9,813 bases of DNA, taken from Candidatus Aenigmatarchaeota archaeon. GTDB taxonomy: Archaea > Aenigmatarchaeota > Aenigmatarchaeia > GW2011-AR5 > WALA01. The notes beneath the pieces were generated by a model that saw only the letters and a program-made list of their open reading frames with translations, had not been told where the DNA came from and made no database searches. Made by a program: the position numbers and the translations under genes. Below are positions 1 to 6,707 of the stretch, in pieces; position 1 is the stretch's first letter, and each line of letters opens with the position of its first letter. The stretch is from contig WALQ01000057.1 of NCBI GenBank assembly GCA_015522745.1, positions 1 through 9,813 on the forward strand. Direction: 5' to 3'.

Positions 1-1281
1 CGTGTTCTGTGGTATAGTCATTTTCAGTATTATGTTCTTCTCACCGACGGCGTTTGTGAACGATATTCCGTTTGCGTACGAGTTCCCAACCGTCGAGTTC
101 CTGTCCGTGTGGCCGCTTTCGTATATGAGCGCGTTGCCGTTTATTGCGATAAAGTGGTCGGGTTTGCCACTGTCGTCCGTCCAATTGTCCATTCTCATTT
201 GAAGCAGGCCTGTCACGTTTTCCGTTATATTTATTGTCAAATTGAATTCCCAGTAGTCCTTTCCGTTTGCAAACGCGCGGTTTTTTATGGCGGAAATTCC
301 GGACACTTTGATAAGCTGTTTTACATTTATCATCGTGCTATTTCCATCGCAAGTTGTATTCGTTGTAAATGGAATGAAACTATCATCAATAGTTGAGTTT
401 ATTCGGCCGCCAAAACTTGATGAAGGAGTGTCGGCAAGGAATTTGACCGTTATGGTACTGTTTTCTGATGAGGAATCCACACCGGCTCCAGAAAATGTGA
501 TGTTTGTCTCCTGACCAAGTTCAAGGCACACGTGGTCTACTGAAACATTAGAAGAACAACTAGTTTCATAATCTATTGTCTTTTCATTAGGTCCTGTTTT
601 CACCAGAGTAACATTTTCAACAGTGAAATTATCTGGGAAAATTATATGTATCTCCTTTACGTTATCCGTTCCCGGCAAGAGCTTTATCGTGTAAGTGAGC
701 GTCTGATTCGCGACGTTCGTGTCAACATAATGCGGCGAGACTTCGGCGGTTGCGTGAAGATTCGCAATTTCCACGTTTCCGGAGAACATTGGAAACGACC
801 CGTTTATCAAATCACTAGAGTTGCCAGTCGTTATGCTGGTATTTGATGTTAGGTTGACCCCAAACGTGACACCTGTCGTCGCGCTTGGCGTGATGTTCAT
901 CTTAACCGTGATGTACTCGGGCGTCGTGTTAACAACGAAACCGTTGTTGATATGAACAAGAACCGTGTCATTTTCGGAGCTCTCGTTTTCAAGCAATTCG
1001 CTCCCGATGACGTTTGCTCCGTTGTAGAGAAGTATCTCGCTTATGTTTCCGTATGTTCCGTTCAAGACGCTTCCCGTTATCGTGAAGTTTATGCTCGTGA
1101 TATTCACGGAGCTCTCGTTGGCGGAAAGGTTCAGAACCATCACATCGAAGAGTGTCGAGGAATTGTAATTCCTGTTCACGATCGGCTGTTCGGACCCAGT
1201 TGAGCTCACATTCAGCGTAGTGCCAAATGCAAGTGGCAGTGCGCATAAGAGCAAAAATATGAAATAGATTTTCTTATTCAT
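1..1281 (-). CDS. Secreted sequon-rich surface protein, N-terminal part (runs off left edge)
   Basis: An open frame of 427 codons with no stop reaches the first base of the window, so the C-terminus is missing. The N-terminus is a clear signal peptide: MNKK, then a hydrophobic core at about residues 5-19 ending in LPLAFG, with likely cleavage near residue 20. The rest is low in lysine and rich in Asn, Ser and Thr, with alternating hydrophobic and polar residues typical of beta-sandwich extracellular domains. About 30 N-X-S/T sequons are visible in 427 residues. This suggests a heavily N-glycosylated S-layer-like or adhesin-like protein, but I recognise no named family. Start choice: the ATG at 1281 has GAGGGG (1288-1293) at 6-nt spacing, whereas the in-frame ATG at 1287 lies directly against that element and is less likely. 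A TATA-like box lies about 35 nt upstream, so it probably has its own promoter rather than reading through from the antiporter gene that ends at 1325. Secretion is well supported; exact role unknown. Confidence 0.85.
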   Translation of the reverse strand, partial: MNKKIYFIFLLLCALPLAFGTTLNVSSTGSEQPIVNRNYNSSTLFDVMVLNLSANESSVNITSINFTITGSVLNGTYGNISEILLYNGANVIGSELLENESSENDTVLVHINNGFVVNTTPEYITVKMNITPSATTGVTFGVNLTSNTSITTGNSSDLINGSFPMFSGNVEIANLHATAEVSPHYVDTNVANQTLTYTIKLLPGTDNVKEIHIIFPDNFTVENVTLVKTGPNEKTIDYETSCSSNVSVDHVCLELGQETNITFSGAGVDSSSENSTITVKFLADTPSSSFGGRINSTIDDSFIPFTTNTTCDGNSTMINVKQLIKVSGISAIKNRAFANGKDYWEFNLTINITENVTGLLQMRMDNWTDDSGKPDHFIAINGNALIYESGHTDRNSTVGNSYANGISFTNAVGEKNIILKMTIPQNT

Positions 1282-1287
1282 ACCCAT

Positions 1288-1321
1288 CCCCTCAAATTAT
1301 TTATTTCAATTTTATTTAAAT
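1288..1321 (-). promoter_or_regulatory. Promoter and ribosome binding site of the surface protein gene
   Basis: Read on the minus strand, TTTAAATA (plus 1313-1320) is a TATA-like box centred about 35 nt before the ATG at 1281. GAGGGG at 1288-1293 is a Shine-Dalgarno-like match with 6-nt spacing. With the usual archaeal distance of about 26 bp from TATA to transcription start, the 5' leader would be about 10 nt and would just include the ribosome binding site. Inferred from position and composition only. Confidence 0.4.
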
Positions 1322-1324
1322 CCT

Positions 1325-2968
1325 TTAAATATCTTCGTCCGATAGGAGCTCCTTGTACCTCCTCTTCCCCCAGCGCCGTATTCCGCGAGGGGACAGATAG
1401 ACGAGGTAATCGTAAATCTTCTTTCCGCCGAAAATCTCCGGTATCATGACGAAGTCAGCTCCCATTGCATAAAGCTTCAGGGCATCGTCCTTATTTTTTG
1501 CAAAGAATATCATCGTTGCTTTCTTGTTCATTTTCTTCGTGCGTTGGAGGAGAAGCGCGTTGTACTCAAAGCGGGACACAGTCGAGATTATTATCCTCGC
1601 TTTCCGCAAGTTCACGCGTTCAAGAACTTCCGGGCTGTTCATGTCGCCATAAACCGCAAAGTACTTCCTGCTTATGAGCTTCTTTATCTTCCAGGAGTCG
1701 ATATCAATGATTATGAACTTCTTTTTCGTGTTTCGAAGGCTCTTTGCTATCTTCATACCAATTTGGTGAGCTCCGAAAATTACTATGTGATTCTTGATAC
1801 GCTTCGGCGCATTGTCGAGCTTCTCATCGTTGAACTTGTCGAGCGGCTTTATGATGTCTGACACGAGCTCGTAAAGGCGCTCTGAATATCTCATTATATA
1901 TGTGCTTATGAGCATGGAAAAGACAACCGCTATTGAAACGGATGTGACAAAATCCTTTGTGAAAAACCCATACGAGTACCCGGACTGAGCTATTATGAGT
2001 GAGAATATGGAAAGCTGCGCCATCAACGCCCCTGTCATAAACGACGTTCTGTTTCCGTATTTAAAGAATTTCATTTCAAAGAAAACGACCACGAACTTTA
2101 CAATCATCCCCAAAAGCAAAAACATTCCAACGAGTTCCAGCATTTTCATCGTCGGCATTTCAAACATCGTTCCAACCGAGAAGAAAAACAGAACTATGAA
2201 AAAATCGCGAAGAGATTTTATCTCACTGGAAATTTCATAAGAAAGAACGGAGGAGCTCAGGAAGAAACCCGCGAGGTACGCGCCGAGCGCCGAGTTGAGT
2301 CCGAGGTAGTTTGCAAGCCATCCGAAAAAGAACACCATGGACACAGTCGAGAGCAAAAGGAGCTCACGTGATTTTGATATAGAATCGAGCATTTTGACGA
2401 TTAACTTCGATAGCAGATACGTTATGATTATAAATACGACGGCTTTGATAAATGGCGTGTATATGTTCACGCGTATTGATTTCATCAACGACAACACTAG
2501 TATGGAAATTATATCCTGGATTATGAGGCACATTATGGATATTTTTCCGTGGGCGGAGTTCATGGCCCCACTTTCGTTCAAAAATTTGGCAACTATCGTG
2601 GTGCTCGAAAATGATACAAGTATACCAATGAATACTGATGCCGTGATGCCAAAGTAAATTCTGCTTAACGAATATGATATTAAAAACACAAAAATTATTT
2701 GAATTATTGATATGACAAAACTTTTGAATCCGTTTTTCTTTACTTTATGAATGTCAAGCTCAAGGCCGACGATAAAAAGAAGAAACGTTACACCCATTTG
2801 AGACATCAGATTTATTATACTTGGATCCTTGATTATCCCAAATCCTGGGCCGGCAAGTATTCCAGCTATTATATAGCCAAATATGGGAGATTGATTCATC
2901 TTGTAGAATATTATAGCGAGGATCGTCGAAAGAATTATTACAACTCCGATGAAAAACACTGGATCCAT
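1325..2968 (-). CDS. CPA2 (KefB-type) cation:proton antiporter with TrkA-N domain
   Basis: A 547-residue polytopic membrane protein predicted to exchange Na+ or K+ for protons. Residues 1-360 form the Na_H_Exchanger domain with many hydrophobic helices. Visible landmarks are GILAGPGFG (36-44), GLELD (68-72), SFSSTTIV (119-126) and the ion-site pair QD (151-152) in LIIQDI. A short charged linker (about 362-392) leads to a Rossmann-type TrkA-N/RCK domain at about 393-520. It has a modified glycine loop GAHQIG (399-404), with His where the second Gly of GxGxxG usually lies, and acidic residues D422/D424 at the end of beta-2, suggesting NAD(H) or nucleotide binding. A second RCK-C (TrkA-C) domain is not seen. 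The basic tail (about 529-540) ends in an acidic DEDI. The start at ATG 2968 has no ribosome binding site but a TATA-like box 25 nt upstream, consistent with a leaderless mRNA. The transported ion cannot be read from sequence; fold and class are secure. Confidence 0.9.
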   Translation of the reverse strand: MDPVFFIGVVIILSTILAIIFYKMNQSPIFGYIIAGILAGPGFGIIKDPSIINLMSQMGVTFLLFIVGLELDIHKVKKNGFKSFVISIIQIIFVFLISYSLSRIYFGITASVFIGILVSFSSTTIVAKFLNESGAMNSAHGKISIMCLIIQDIISILVLSLMKSIRVNIYTPFIKAVVFIIITYLLSKLIVKMLDSISKSRELLLLSTVSMVFFFGWLANYLGLNSALGAYLAGFFLSSSVLSYEISSEIKSLRDFFIVLFFFSVGTMFEMPTMKMLELVGMFLLLGMIVKFVVVFFEMKFFKYGNRTSFMTGALMAQLSIFSLIIAQSGYSYGFFTKDFVTSVSIAVVFSMLISTYIMRYSERLYELVSDIIKPLDKFNDEKLDNAPKRIKNHIVIFGAHQIGMKIAKSLRNTKKKFIIIDIDSWKIKKLISRKYFAVYGDMNSPEVLERVNLRKARIIISTVSRFEYNALLLQRTKKMNKKATMIFFAKNKDDALKLYAMGADFVMIPEIFGGKKIYDYLVYLSPRGIRRWGKRRYKELLSDEDI

Positions 2969-2987
2969 AAAATAATATTGTTGTAAG

Positions 2988-2999
2988 ATATTTATTTTT
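2988..2999 (-). promoter_or_regulatory. TATA-like box of the CPA2 antiporter gene
   Basis: AAAAATAAATAT on the minus strand, centred about 25 nt before ATG 2968, fits an archaeal TATA box serving a leaderless transcript. It sits only 8 nt past the 3' end of the tRNA gene, so the antiporter can be transcribed independently, although read-through from the tRNA is possible because no T-rich terminator separates them. Confidence 0.4.
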
Positions 3000-3006
3000 G
3001 TTTTGA

Positions 3007-3117
3007 TGCCCCCGACGGGATTCGAACCCGCGACCCCCTGCTATCTCCTCCTCATCGCCGAAGCTCAGATCACCTCCTTAGGAGGCAGGTGCTCTATCCA
3101 AACTGAGCTACGAGGGC
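3007..3117 (-). tRNA. tRNA-Arg (anticodon CCU) with 36-nt intron
   Basis: A full cloverleaf folds on the minus strand. The acceptor arms GCCCTCG and CGGGGGC pair over 7 bp with one G-T. The D stem is GCTC/GAGC with a 10-nt loop containing GG. The anticodon stem is CCTGC/GCAGG, the T stem GCGGG/CCCGT with loop TTCGAAT, and the discriminator is A. CCA is not encoded. The anticodon loop CTCCTAA gives CCU, reading the Arg codon AGG. An intron of 36 nt lies at the canonical 37/38 position (3043-3078). Loop bases 32-35 (CTCC) pair with GGAG just before the 3' splice site, leaving 3-nt bulges on both sides as in a bulge-helix-bulge target of the archaeal splicing endonuclease. The second flanking helix is weak, so the motif is relaxed. 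The 5' end touches the stop codon of the upstream CDS with no spacer, so the precursor may be cut from a longer mRNA by RNase P. Mature length is 75 nt. Confidence 0.95.
3043..3078 (-). other. tRNA-Arg(CCU) intron
   Basis: The intron begins AGGAGGTGATC and ends GAGGAGGAGAT. The A at each boundary leaves one base of ambiguity; the 37/38 position is assigned by the bulge-helix-bulge geometry. Its centre can form a small hairpin: GC-TTCG-GC, capped by a UUCG-type loop, extended by ATC/GAT across a 3-nt bulge. The intron contains three purine-rich GGAG/GAGG stretches that can each pair with the CTCC of the anticodon loop. Confidence 0.8.
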
Positions 3118-3795
3118 TTATTTCAACATAAAATGACGAGCAACCTCAAAAATCACTATCGATAATATCAAAACACAAATTCCAACTATTATAATCACAT
3201 AACCTTTATATGGAGATTCCGTAGTACCGGTATAACTTTCAAGTGCACTCAATTGAGGTTTCATATCGTTCATTAACTTTGCAGCTTCATAGTAGTTTCC
3301 CGAACGTATATAACTGTCAACTATCCAGAGCTTCTCAATCACTATATTTGTCAGTCCGAACATTCCATTTGCCGTAGCATTTGGGTCATTAGATATTTTG
3401 TCTCTTATGTAATTGAGTTTTTTAGCATAATTTGCAAAAGTTTCATTTATAACTTTCTTGTCACCATCGTTTGGAAGAACTGTTAATTTTATTTTTACTG
3501 GTACGGCATTTGTTGCGTAAAGAGTTATGTACCTCTCTCCTATACAAGGTTCAGTAGATATGTACGTAACCAAAAATCTTTCAACTTCATCATTTCTTAT
3601 ATCAACGGATTTCGGACTTGTTGAGTATCGCCCGCTTGTCCAAACAGAACACTTTCCACTTCCTCCGATAAATACTGTGAATGTAATATTATTTCCTCTC
3701 ACAACACTCATACTGTTCGGATACGTAAGTATGGTATTTGAAAATGCAACTGTTGATACAATCACAAAGACAATGAAAAAAACTTTCGTATTCAT
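3118..3795 (-). CDS. Exported membrane-anchored protein of unknown function
   Basis: A 225-residue protein with a signal peptide (hydrophobic residues 5-18, likely cleavage near VAFS-N) and one C-terminal membrane helix at about 198-218. The helix is followed by a short basic tail, which predicts the bulk outside the cell and the C-terminus inside. Residues 20-108 look like an immunoglobulin-like beta-sandwich with two cysteines (C49, C84) that could form a disulfide. Residues 112-190 look helical and charged. Three sequons (N36, N117, N139) are present. I do not recognise a named family. The ATG at 3795 lies 4 nt after the TGA of the PINA-like gene. The sequence GTGAT overlapping that stop sits 3 nt before the ATG and may act as a short ribosome binding site, indicating translational coupling. 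The TAA stop ends exactly one base before the tRNA-Arg gene. A link to PINA function is unproven and could be only operonic proximity. Confidence 0.85.
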   Translation of the reverse strand: MNTKVFFIVFVIVSTVAFSNTILTYPNSMSVVRGNNITFTVFIGGSGKCSVWTSGRYSTSPKSVDIRNDEVERFLVTYISTEPCIGERYITLYATNAVPVKIKLTVLPNDGDKKVINETFANYAKKLNYIRDKISNDPNATANGMFGLTNIVIEKLWIVDSYIRSGNYYEAAKLMNDMKPQLSALESYTGTTESPYKGYVIIIVGICVLILSIVIFEVARHFMLK

Positions 3796-3799
3796 AGCA

Positions 3800-5581
3800 T
3801 CACGAAAAGATATGTATTTTGTCCTTTATTATTCCTGGTAGTAGATGTTTTCCAACTTCACTGGTTTTGTTTATTCTTATCACTCCTGTGTGTCCGACAG
3901 TTGCTGAGAACACATACTCGTTACCAGAGTAGAAATTTACATTTTTTCCTTTCATCGAGTCGTTGAACGTGAAAATAATACTGTTTCCCTTTTCACTCAC
4001 ATTGAAATCCACACGGTCACCAAATGCAGGAACTTTTGGCTCAACATCTATGGACACACCAAGCTTCTTTTCTATTTTTTGTATCATCCTTCCTTTTTTT
4101 CCAATGATTTTTGGTATCTTTGGATTGGAAACTCTCACAAGAACTTTTCCATCATTAATAAACGATATCTCAACATCTTCATCAAATTTCTTTATCATTT
4201 CATATATTTTTTCCTTTGCAAGTTTCTGCAATGATGTCTCCTGCTTGTTAACTGGAATGACCACATTTTCCTCTCCGTATGTATAAACTTCATACTTGAG
4301 TTCACCGTTCTCAAAGTCACGCACCTCAACGAGTGGTCGTGCAAGATCGCTTTCGTTCATTCCTGTTGGTGTTCGAACAACAAGGTTAAGTGTGTACACT
4401 TTTTTCACTTTACCGTCTTTTATGAATATTATGGTATCTATGACGTGGGGTATGACGCCGAGCTCAACCCGCCCCATAAACCGCTGTATGGCATCTATGG
4501 GCTCCGTCGCGTGGACGACGCCCACCATCCCTATGCCCGCGAGCCGCATGTCCGAGAAAACGCGGAAGTGGTCTGTCTTCCGAACCTCGTCGAATATCGT
4601 GTAATCCGGGCGGACAAGCAGAAGAACGTCTGCCGTCTTCTCGAAGCTCCCCTCGAGTGGGGCGTACTGCGTTATCTCCTTTCCTACCTGCAAGTCGCGC
4701 GGCGACTCCATTGTCTTGACTATCTTTCCCTTGCTCCTGTAAAACTCGGCAAGCGAAGACGCAAACGTGCTCTTTCCCGAGCCGGGCGGACCCGCTATCA
4801 AAATCCCCTCGGCGCGCTCATCGAGGCGCTCCTTCAACTTCTTTGACAATTTGTAATCATCCAAACTAACTTTTGTTATGGGACGCACGATTGTTATCTC
4901 AATTCCATCTGAAAATGGCGGTCTTGCTATAAGTATTCTCATATTTCCAAGTTGTATTACAGATACACCATGAGAACCAAATTCAAAAAATCCCGAACTT
5001 TCATATCTCGCAGCGGTTGTAATTTCGGAAATTATATCCTCCAAATCCTTTTTACTAATCACACTGTTCTTGACTTTTACGAGCTTAAAGTCTCCTGGAC
5101 GTCCGCGCTTTGCCATTGGTGGCACGCCCTCTTTCAAGTGAAGGCTCATCGTGTCATCCGTGAGAAGGGATTTTATTTTCTTCAAAGAGACTTTTTTGTA
5201 CGATTCAAAATACTTTGTCTCAACGCCTTCCGCCTCAGCGGCGAGTTTCTGAACGTAGTCACACGTGTATAAAACTGCTTTTGACATTTTTGCTATATCA
5301 ATTATAAGCGAATCGATGCGCCCCGACTTTGCAAGCTTTATCTCCTCGAGTGTCTGTTTGCGCCCGACTTTTGTTATCTTTATTACACCTTTTTTCTCGA
5401 GTTCACGAAGCTTTTTTATTTCCTCGAGACCGCGGAACCCTATGTCGCGCCCACGCGACGCCTGGGCCTGGAGCTCACTCGTGACAAATTCAGGTATAAC
5501 TATTGTTGCGCCCTTGAGCTCGTTTATCTTGCTCGTGAGTATTCCATTTATTATAACGGATGTGTCAGGGACTATTTTCAT
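3800..5581 (-). CDS. PINA: PIN domain-PilT/VirB11-like ATPase-KH protein (PINA/COG1855 family)
   Basis: 593 residues in three modules. The N-terminal PIN domain (1-125) keeps the acidic nuclease-site residues D6, E36, D90 and D108. The central secretion-superfamily ATPase (about 215-400) has Walker A GPPGSGKST (264-272), an acidic Walker B-like end FDE (330-332) after a hydrophobic strand, and a His-box VVHATEP with H357. A KH domain (about 470-515) has the GxxG loop GKKG (494-497), which should bind single-stranded nucleic acid. From family knowledge, the Sulfolobus homologue PINA is a hexameric ATPase that promotes Holliday junction migration and interacts with Hjc and Hjm, so a role in recombination or fork repair is likely here. 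It has no transmembrane segments, arguing against a pilus motor. The start at ATG 5581 opens the frame directly at the PIN strand (KIVPDTS) and has a TATA-like box 26 nt upstream, suggesting a leaderless mRNA. The C-terminal 75 residues after KH are beta-rich and unassigned. First gene of a unit with the membrane protein downstream. Confidence 0.9.
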   Translation of the reverse strand: MKIVPDTSVIINGILTSKINELKGATIVIPEFVTSELQAQASRGRDIGFRGLEEIKKLRELEKKGVIKITKVGRKQTLEEIKLAKSGRIDSLIIDIAKMSKAVLYTCDYVQKLAAEAEGVETKYFESYKKVSLKKIKSLLTDDTMSLHLKEGVPPMAKRGRPGDFKLVKVKNSVISKKDLEDIISEITTAARYESSGFFEFGSHGVSVIQLGNMRILIARPPFSDGIEITIVRPITKVSLDDYKLSKKLKERLDERAEGILIAGPPGSGKSTFASSLAEFYRSKGKIVKTMESPRDLQVGKEITQYAPLEGSFEKTADVLLLVRPDYTIFDEVRKTDHFRVFSDMRLAGIGMVGVVHATEPIDAIQRFMGRVELGVIPHVIDTIIFIKDGKVKKVYTLNLVVRTPTGMNESDLARPLVEVRDFENGELKYEVYTYGEENVVIPVNKQETSLQKLAKEKIYEMIKKFDEDVEISFINDGKVLVRVSNPKIPKIIGKKGRMIQKIEKKLGVSIDVEPKVPAFGDRVDFNVSEKGNSIIFTFNDSMKGKNVNFYSGNEYVFSATVGHTGVIRINKTSEVGKHLLPGIIKDKIHIFS

Positions 5582-5606
5582 AAATGATTATTGCGGCAAA
5601 TCATTT
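5582..5606. repeat. 8-bp inverted repeat in the divergent promoter
   Basis: AAATGATT (5582-5589) and AATCATTT (5599-5606) are exact reverse complements separated by 9 nt. A further AAATCATT follows at 5608-5615. The repeat lies between the shared TATA-like box and the PINA start, where a bound repressor could block transcription. AT-rich composition makes chance occurrence plausible. Confidence 0.4.
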
Positions 5607-5630
5607 TAAATCATTACACCAAATGAAATT
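5582..5630. promoter_or_regulatory. Compact bidirectional promoter between PINA and methyltransferase genes
   Basis: Only 49 bp separate the two divergent ATGs. The TTTTAAA stretch at 5604-5610, which contains the palindrome TTTAAA, is centred 26 nt from the PINA ATG (5581) and 24 nt from the methyltransferase ATG (5631). One TATA-like element could therefore serve both directions, each as a leaderless transcript. Neither start has a ribosome binding site. An 8-bp inverted repeat also lies here. Confidence 0.45.
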
Positions 5631-6707
5631 ATGAAAATCGACAGAATTGATGGGAATCTCTTTACGTTCGTTCCGAACAAGAAAACACCGGTGTACAACT
5701 GGTTTTACTACAAAGAGGGGTTCTCACGAGAGCTCGTTGTTGATACAATAAAAAAAGAGCGACCCACGACTGTTCTTGACCCGTTCTGTGGAAGCGGAAC
5801 AACTCTATTGGCAGCAAAAGAGATGAACGTGAGCTCTTACGGGTTTGACGTCACGCCCATAGCGGTTTTCGTCTCGAGGACGAAGACGAGGAATTACGAC
5901 AAAGAAAAACTCGAAGAATATTACAAGTACATATTTTCGCAGAAGTTTATAAAGCTCCCAATAAAGAAGGATGTGAAAAAATGGTTTTCAAAGTACACCC
6001 TCGAAGATGTCGAATTCTTCAAGAGCGTCATAAAATCAATTCCTGGAAAGTATGGCGACTTCTTTACGCTCGGGTTAATGAACGCGACAATGAAATGCAG
6101 TTACGTTTACAAAGATGGAAGCGCTCTTAAAGTTAGAAAGAAAAGTGTGCCGCCGCTTCGGATTATGTTCAAGAGAATCGCGCATCGAATGATTAAAGAA
6201 TTGATGAGTGGCCCCGAACCGTTCGTGGATTTCGGTGACGCGAGAAATCTGAGCGTTGAAGATGTCGATATGATAATCACCTCGCCACCGTACCTGAACA
6301 AGATAGAGTACAAAAACGTTTATAGAATAGAAAACAAATTGTTTTTCCCTCTTTCACCGAGACCACCGGTAAGGTCTTATTTTGGATTGAGGGAAGAAGA
6401 AAAATTTTCTGTGGAATCCTTGATAGGAAATTACGACCCAAACGTGCTCGCGTACTTTGACGACATATACAAGTCACTGAAAGAAATGCGCCGCGTTCTA
6501 AACGAAGGTGGAAAGGCGTACATAATCATCGGAGACGGGGTTTCCGGGAGCAAAGTCATAGACGTTCTGAAAATCACACGAGAACTTGCTGAAAGCGTTG
6601 GATTTGCAGCGGAGCATCTTTACATTGGCAATGAACGCACAGCAACAACGCCTACAAGAAGAAAATTAGGAGTGCTTCGCGAGGGGATGCTTGTTTTCAA
6701 AAAGTGA
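5631..6707 (+). CDS. Putative DNA methyltransferase (SPPY type, N4-cytosine or N6-adenine)
   Basis: 358 residues with the amino-methyltransferase signature. Motif I DPFCGSGTT (50-58) should bind S-adenosylmethionine, the acidic motif II is GFD (71-73), and the catalytic motif IV is TSPPY (217-221) after a hydrophobic strand. A late strand KAYIIIGDG (295-303) follows. SPPY is usual for N4-cytosine enzymes, though some N6-adenine enzymes share related tetrapeptides. Motif I precedes motif IV, the reverse of the common beta-class order, and about 160 residues lie between them, where a target-recognition region could sit. No restriction endonuclease gene is adjacent, so it appears orphan in this window. 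An RNA substrate cannot be excluded from motifs alone. The start at ATG 5631 has no ribosome binding site and probably gives a leaderless mRNA. A tiny out-of-frame ATG at 5621 opens only three codons. The 3' end overlaps hisS tail to tail by 11 bp. Confidence 0.85.
   Translation: MKIDRIDGNLFTFVPNKKTPVYNWFYYKEGFSRELVVDTIKKERPTTVLDPFCGSGTTLLAAKEMNVSSYGFDVTPIAVFVSRTKTRNYDKEKLEEYYKYIFSQKFIKLPIKKDVKKWFSKYTLEDVEFFKSVIKSIPGKYGDFFTLGLMNATMKCSYVYKDGSALKVRKKSVPPLRIMFKRIAHRMIKELMSGPEPFVDFGDARNLSVEDVDMIITSPPYLNKIEYKNVYRIENKLFFPLSPRPPVRSYFGLREEEKFSVESLIGNYDPNVLAYFDDIYKSLKEMRRVLNEGGKAYIIIGDGVSGSKVIDVLKITRELAESVGFAAEHLYIGNERTATTPTRRKLGVLREGMLVFKK

Noticed and set aside
989..1246. An 85-codon minus-strand frame inside the surface protein gene
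   Set aside because: It is out of frame with the 427-codon frame, which carries the signal peptide and sequons; it lacks a ribosome binding site and looks like a frame shadow.
4445..4846. A 133-codon plus-strand frame within the PINA-like gene
   Set aside because: It lies opposite the Walker A and ATPase coding region. The composition is that of an antisense shadow and no domain is recognisable.
3800..5581. Annotation as a pilus retraction motor or type IV secretion ATPase
   Set aside because: The PIN domain at the N-terminus and KH domain at the C-terminus, with no pilin or secretion genes nearby, fit the PINA/COG1855 family instead.
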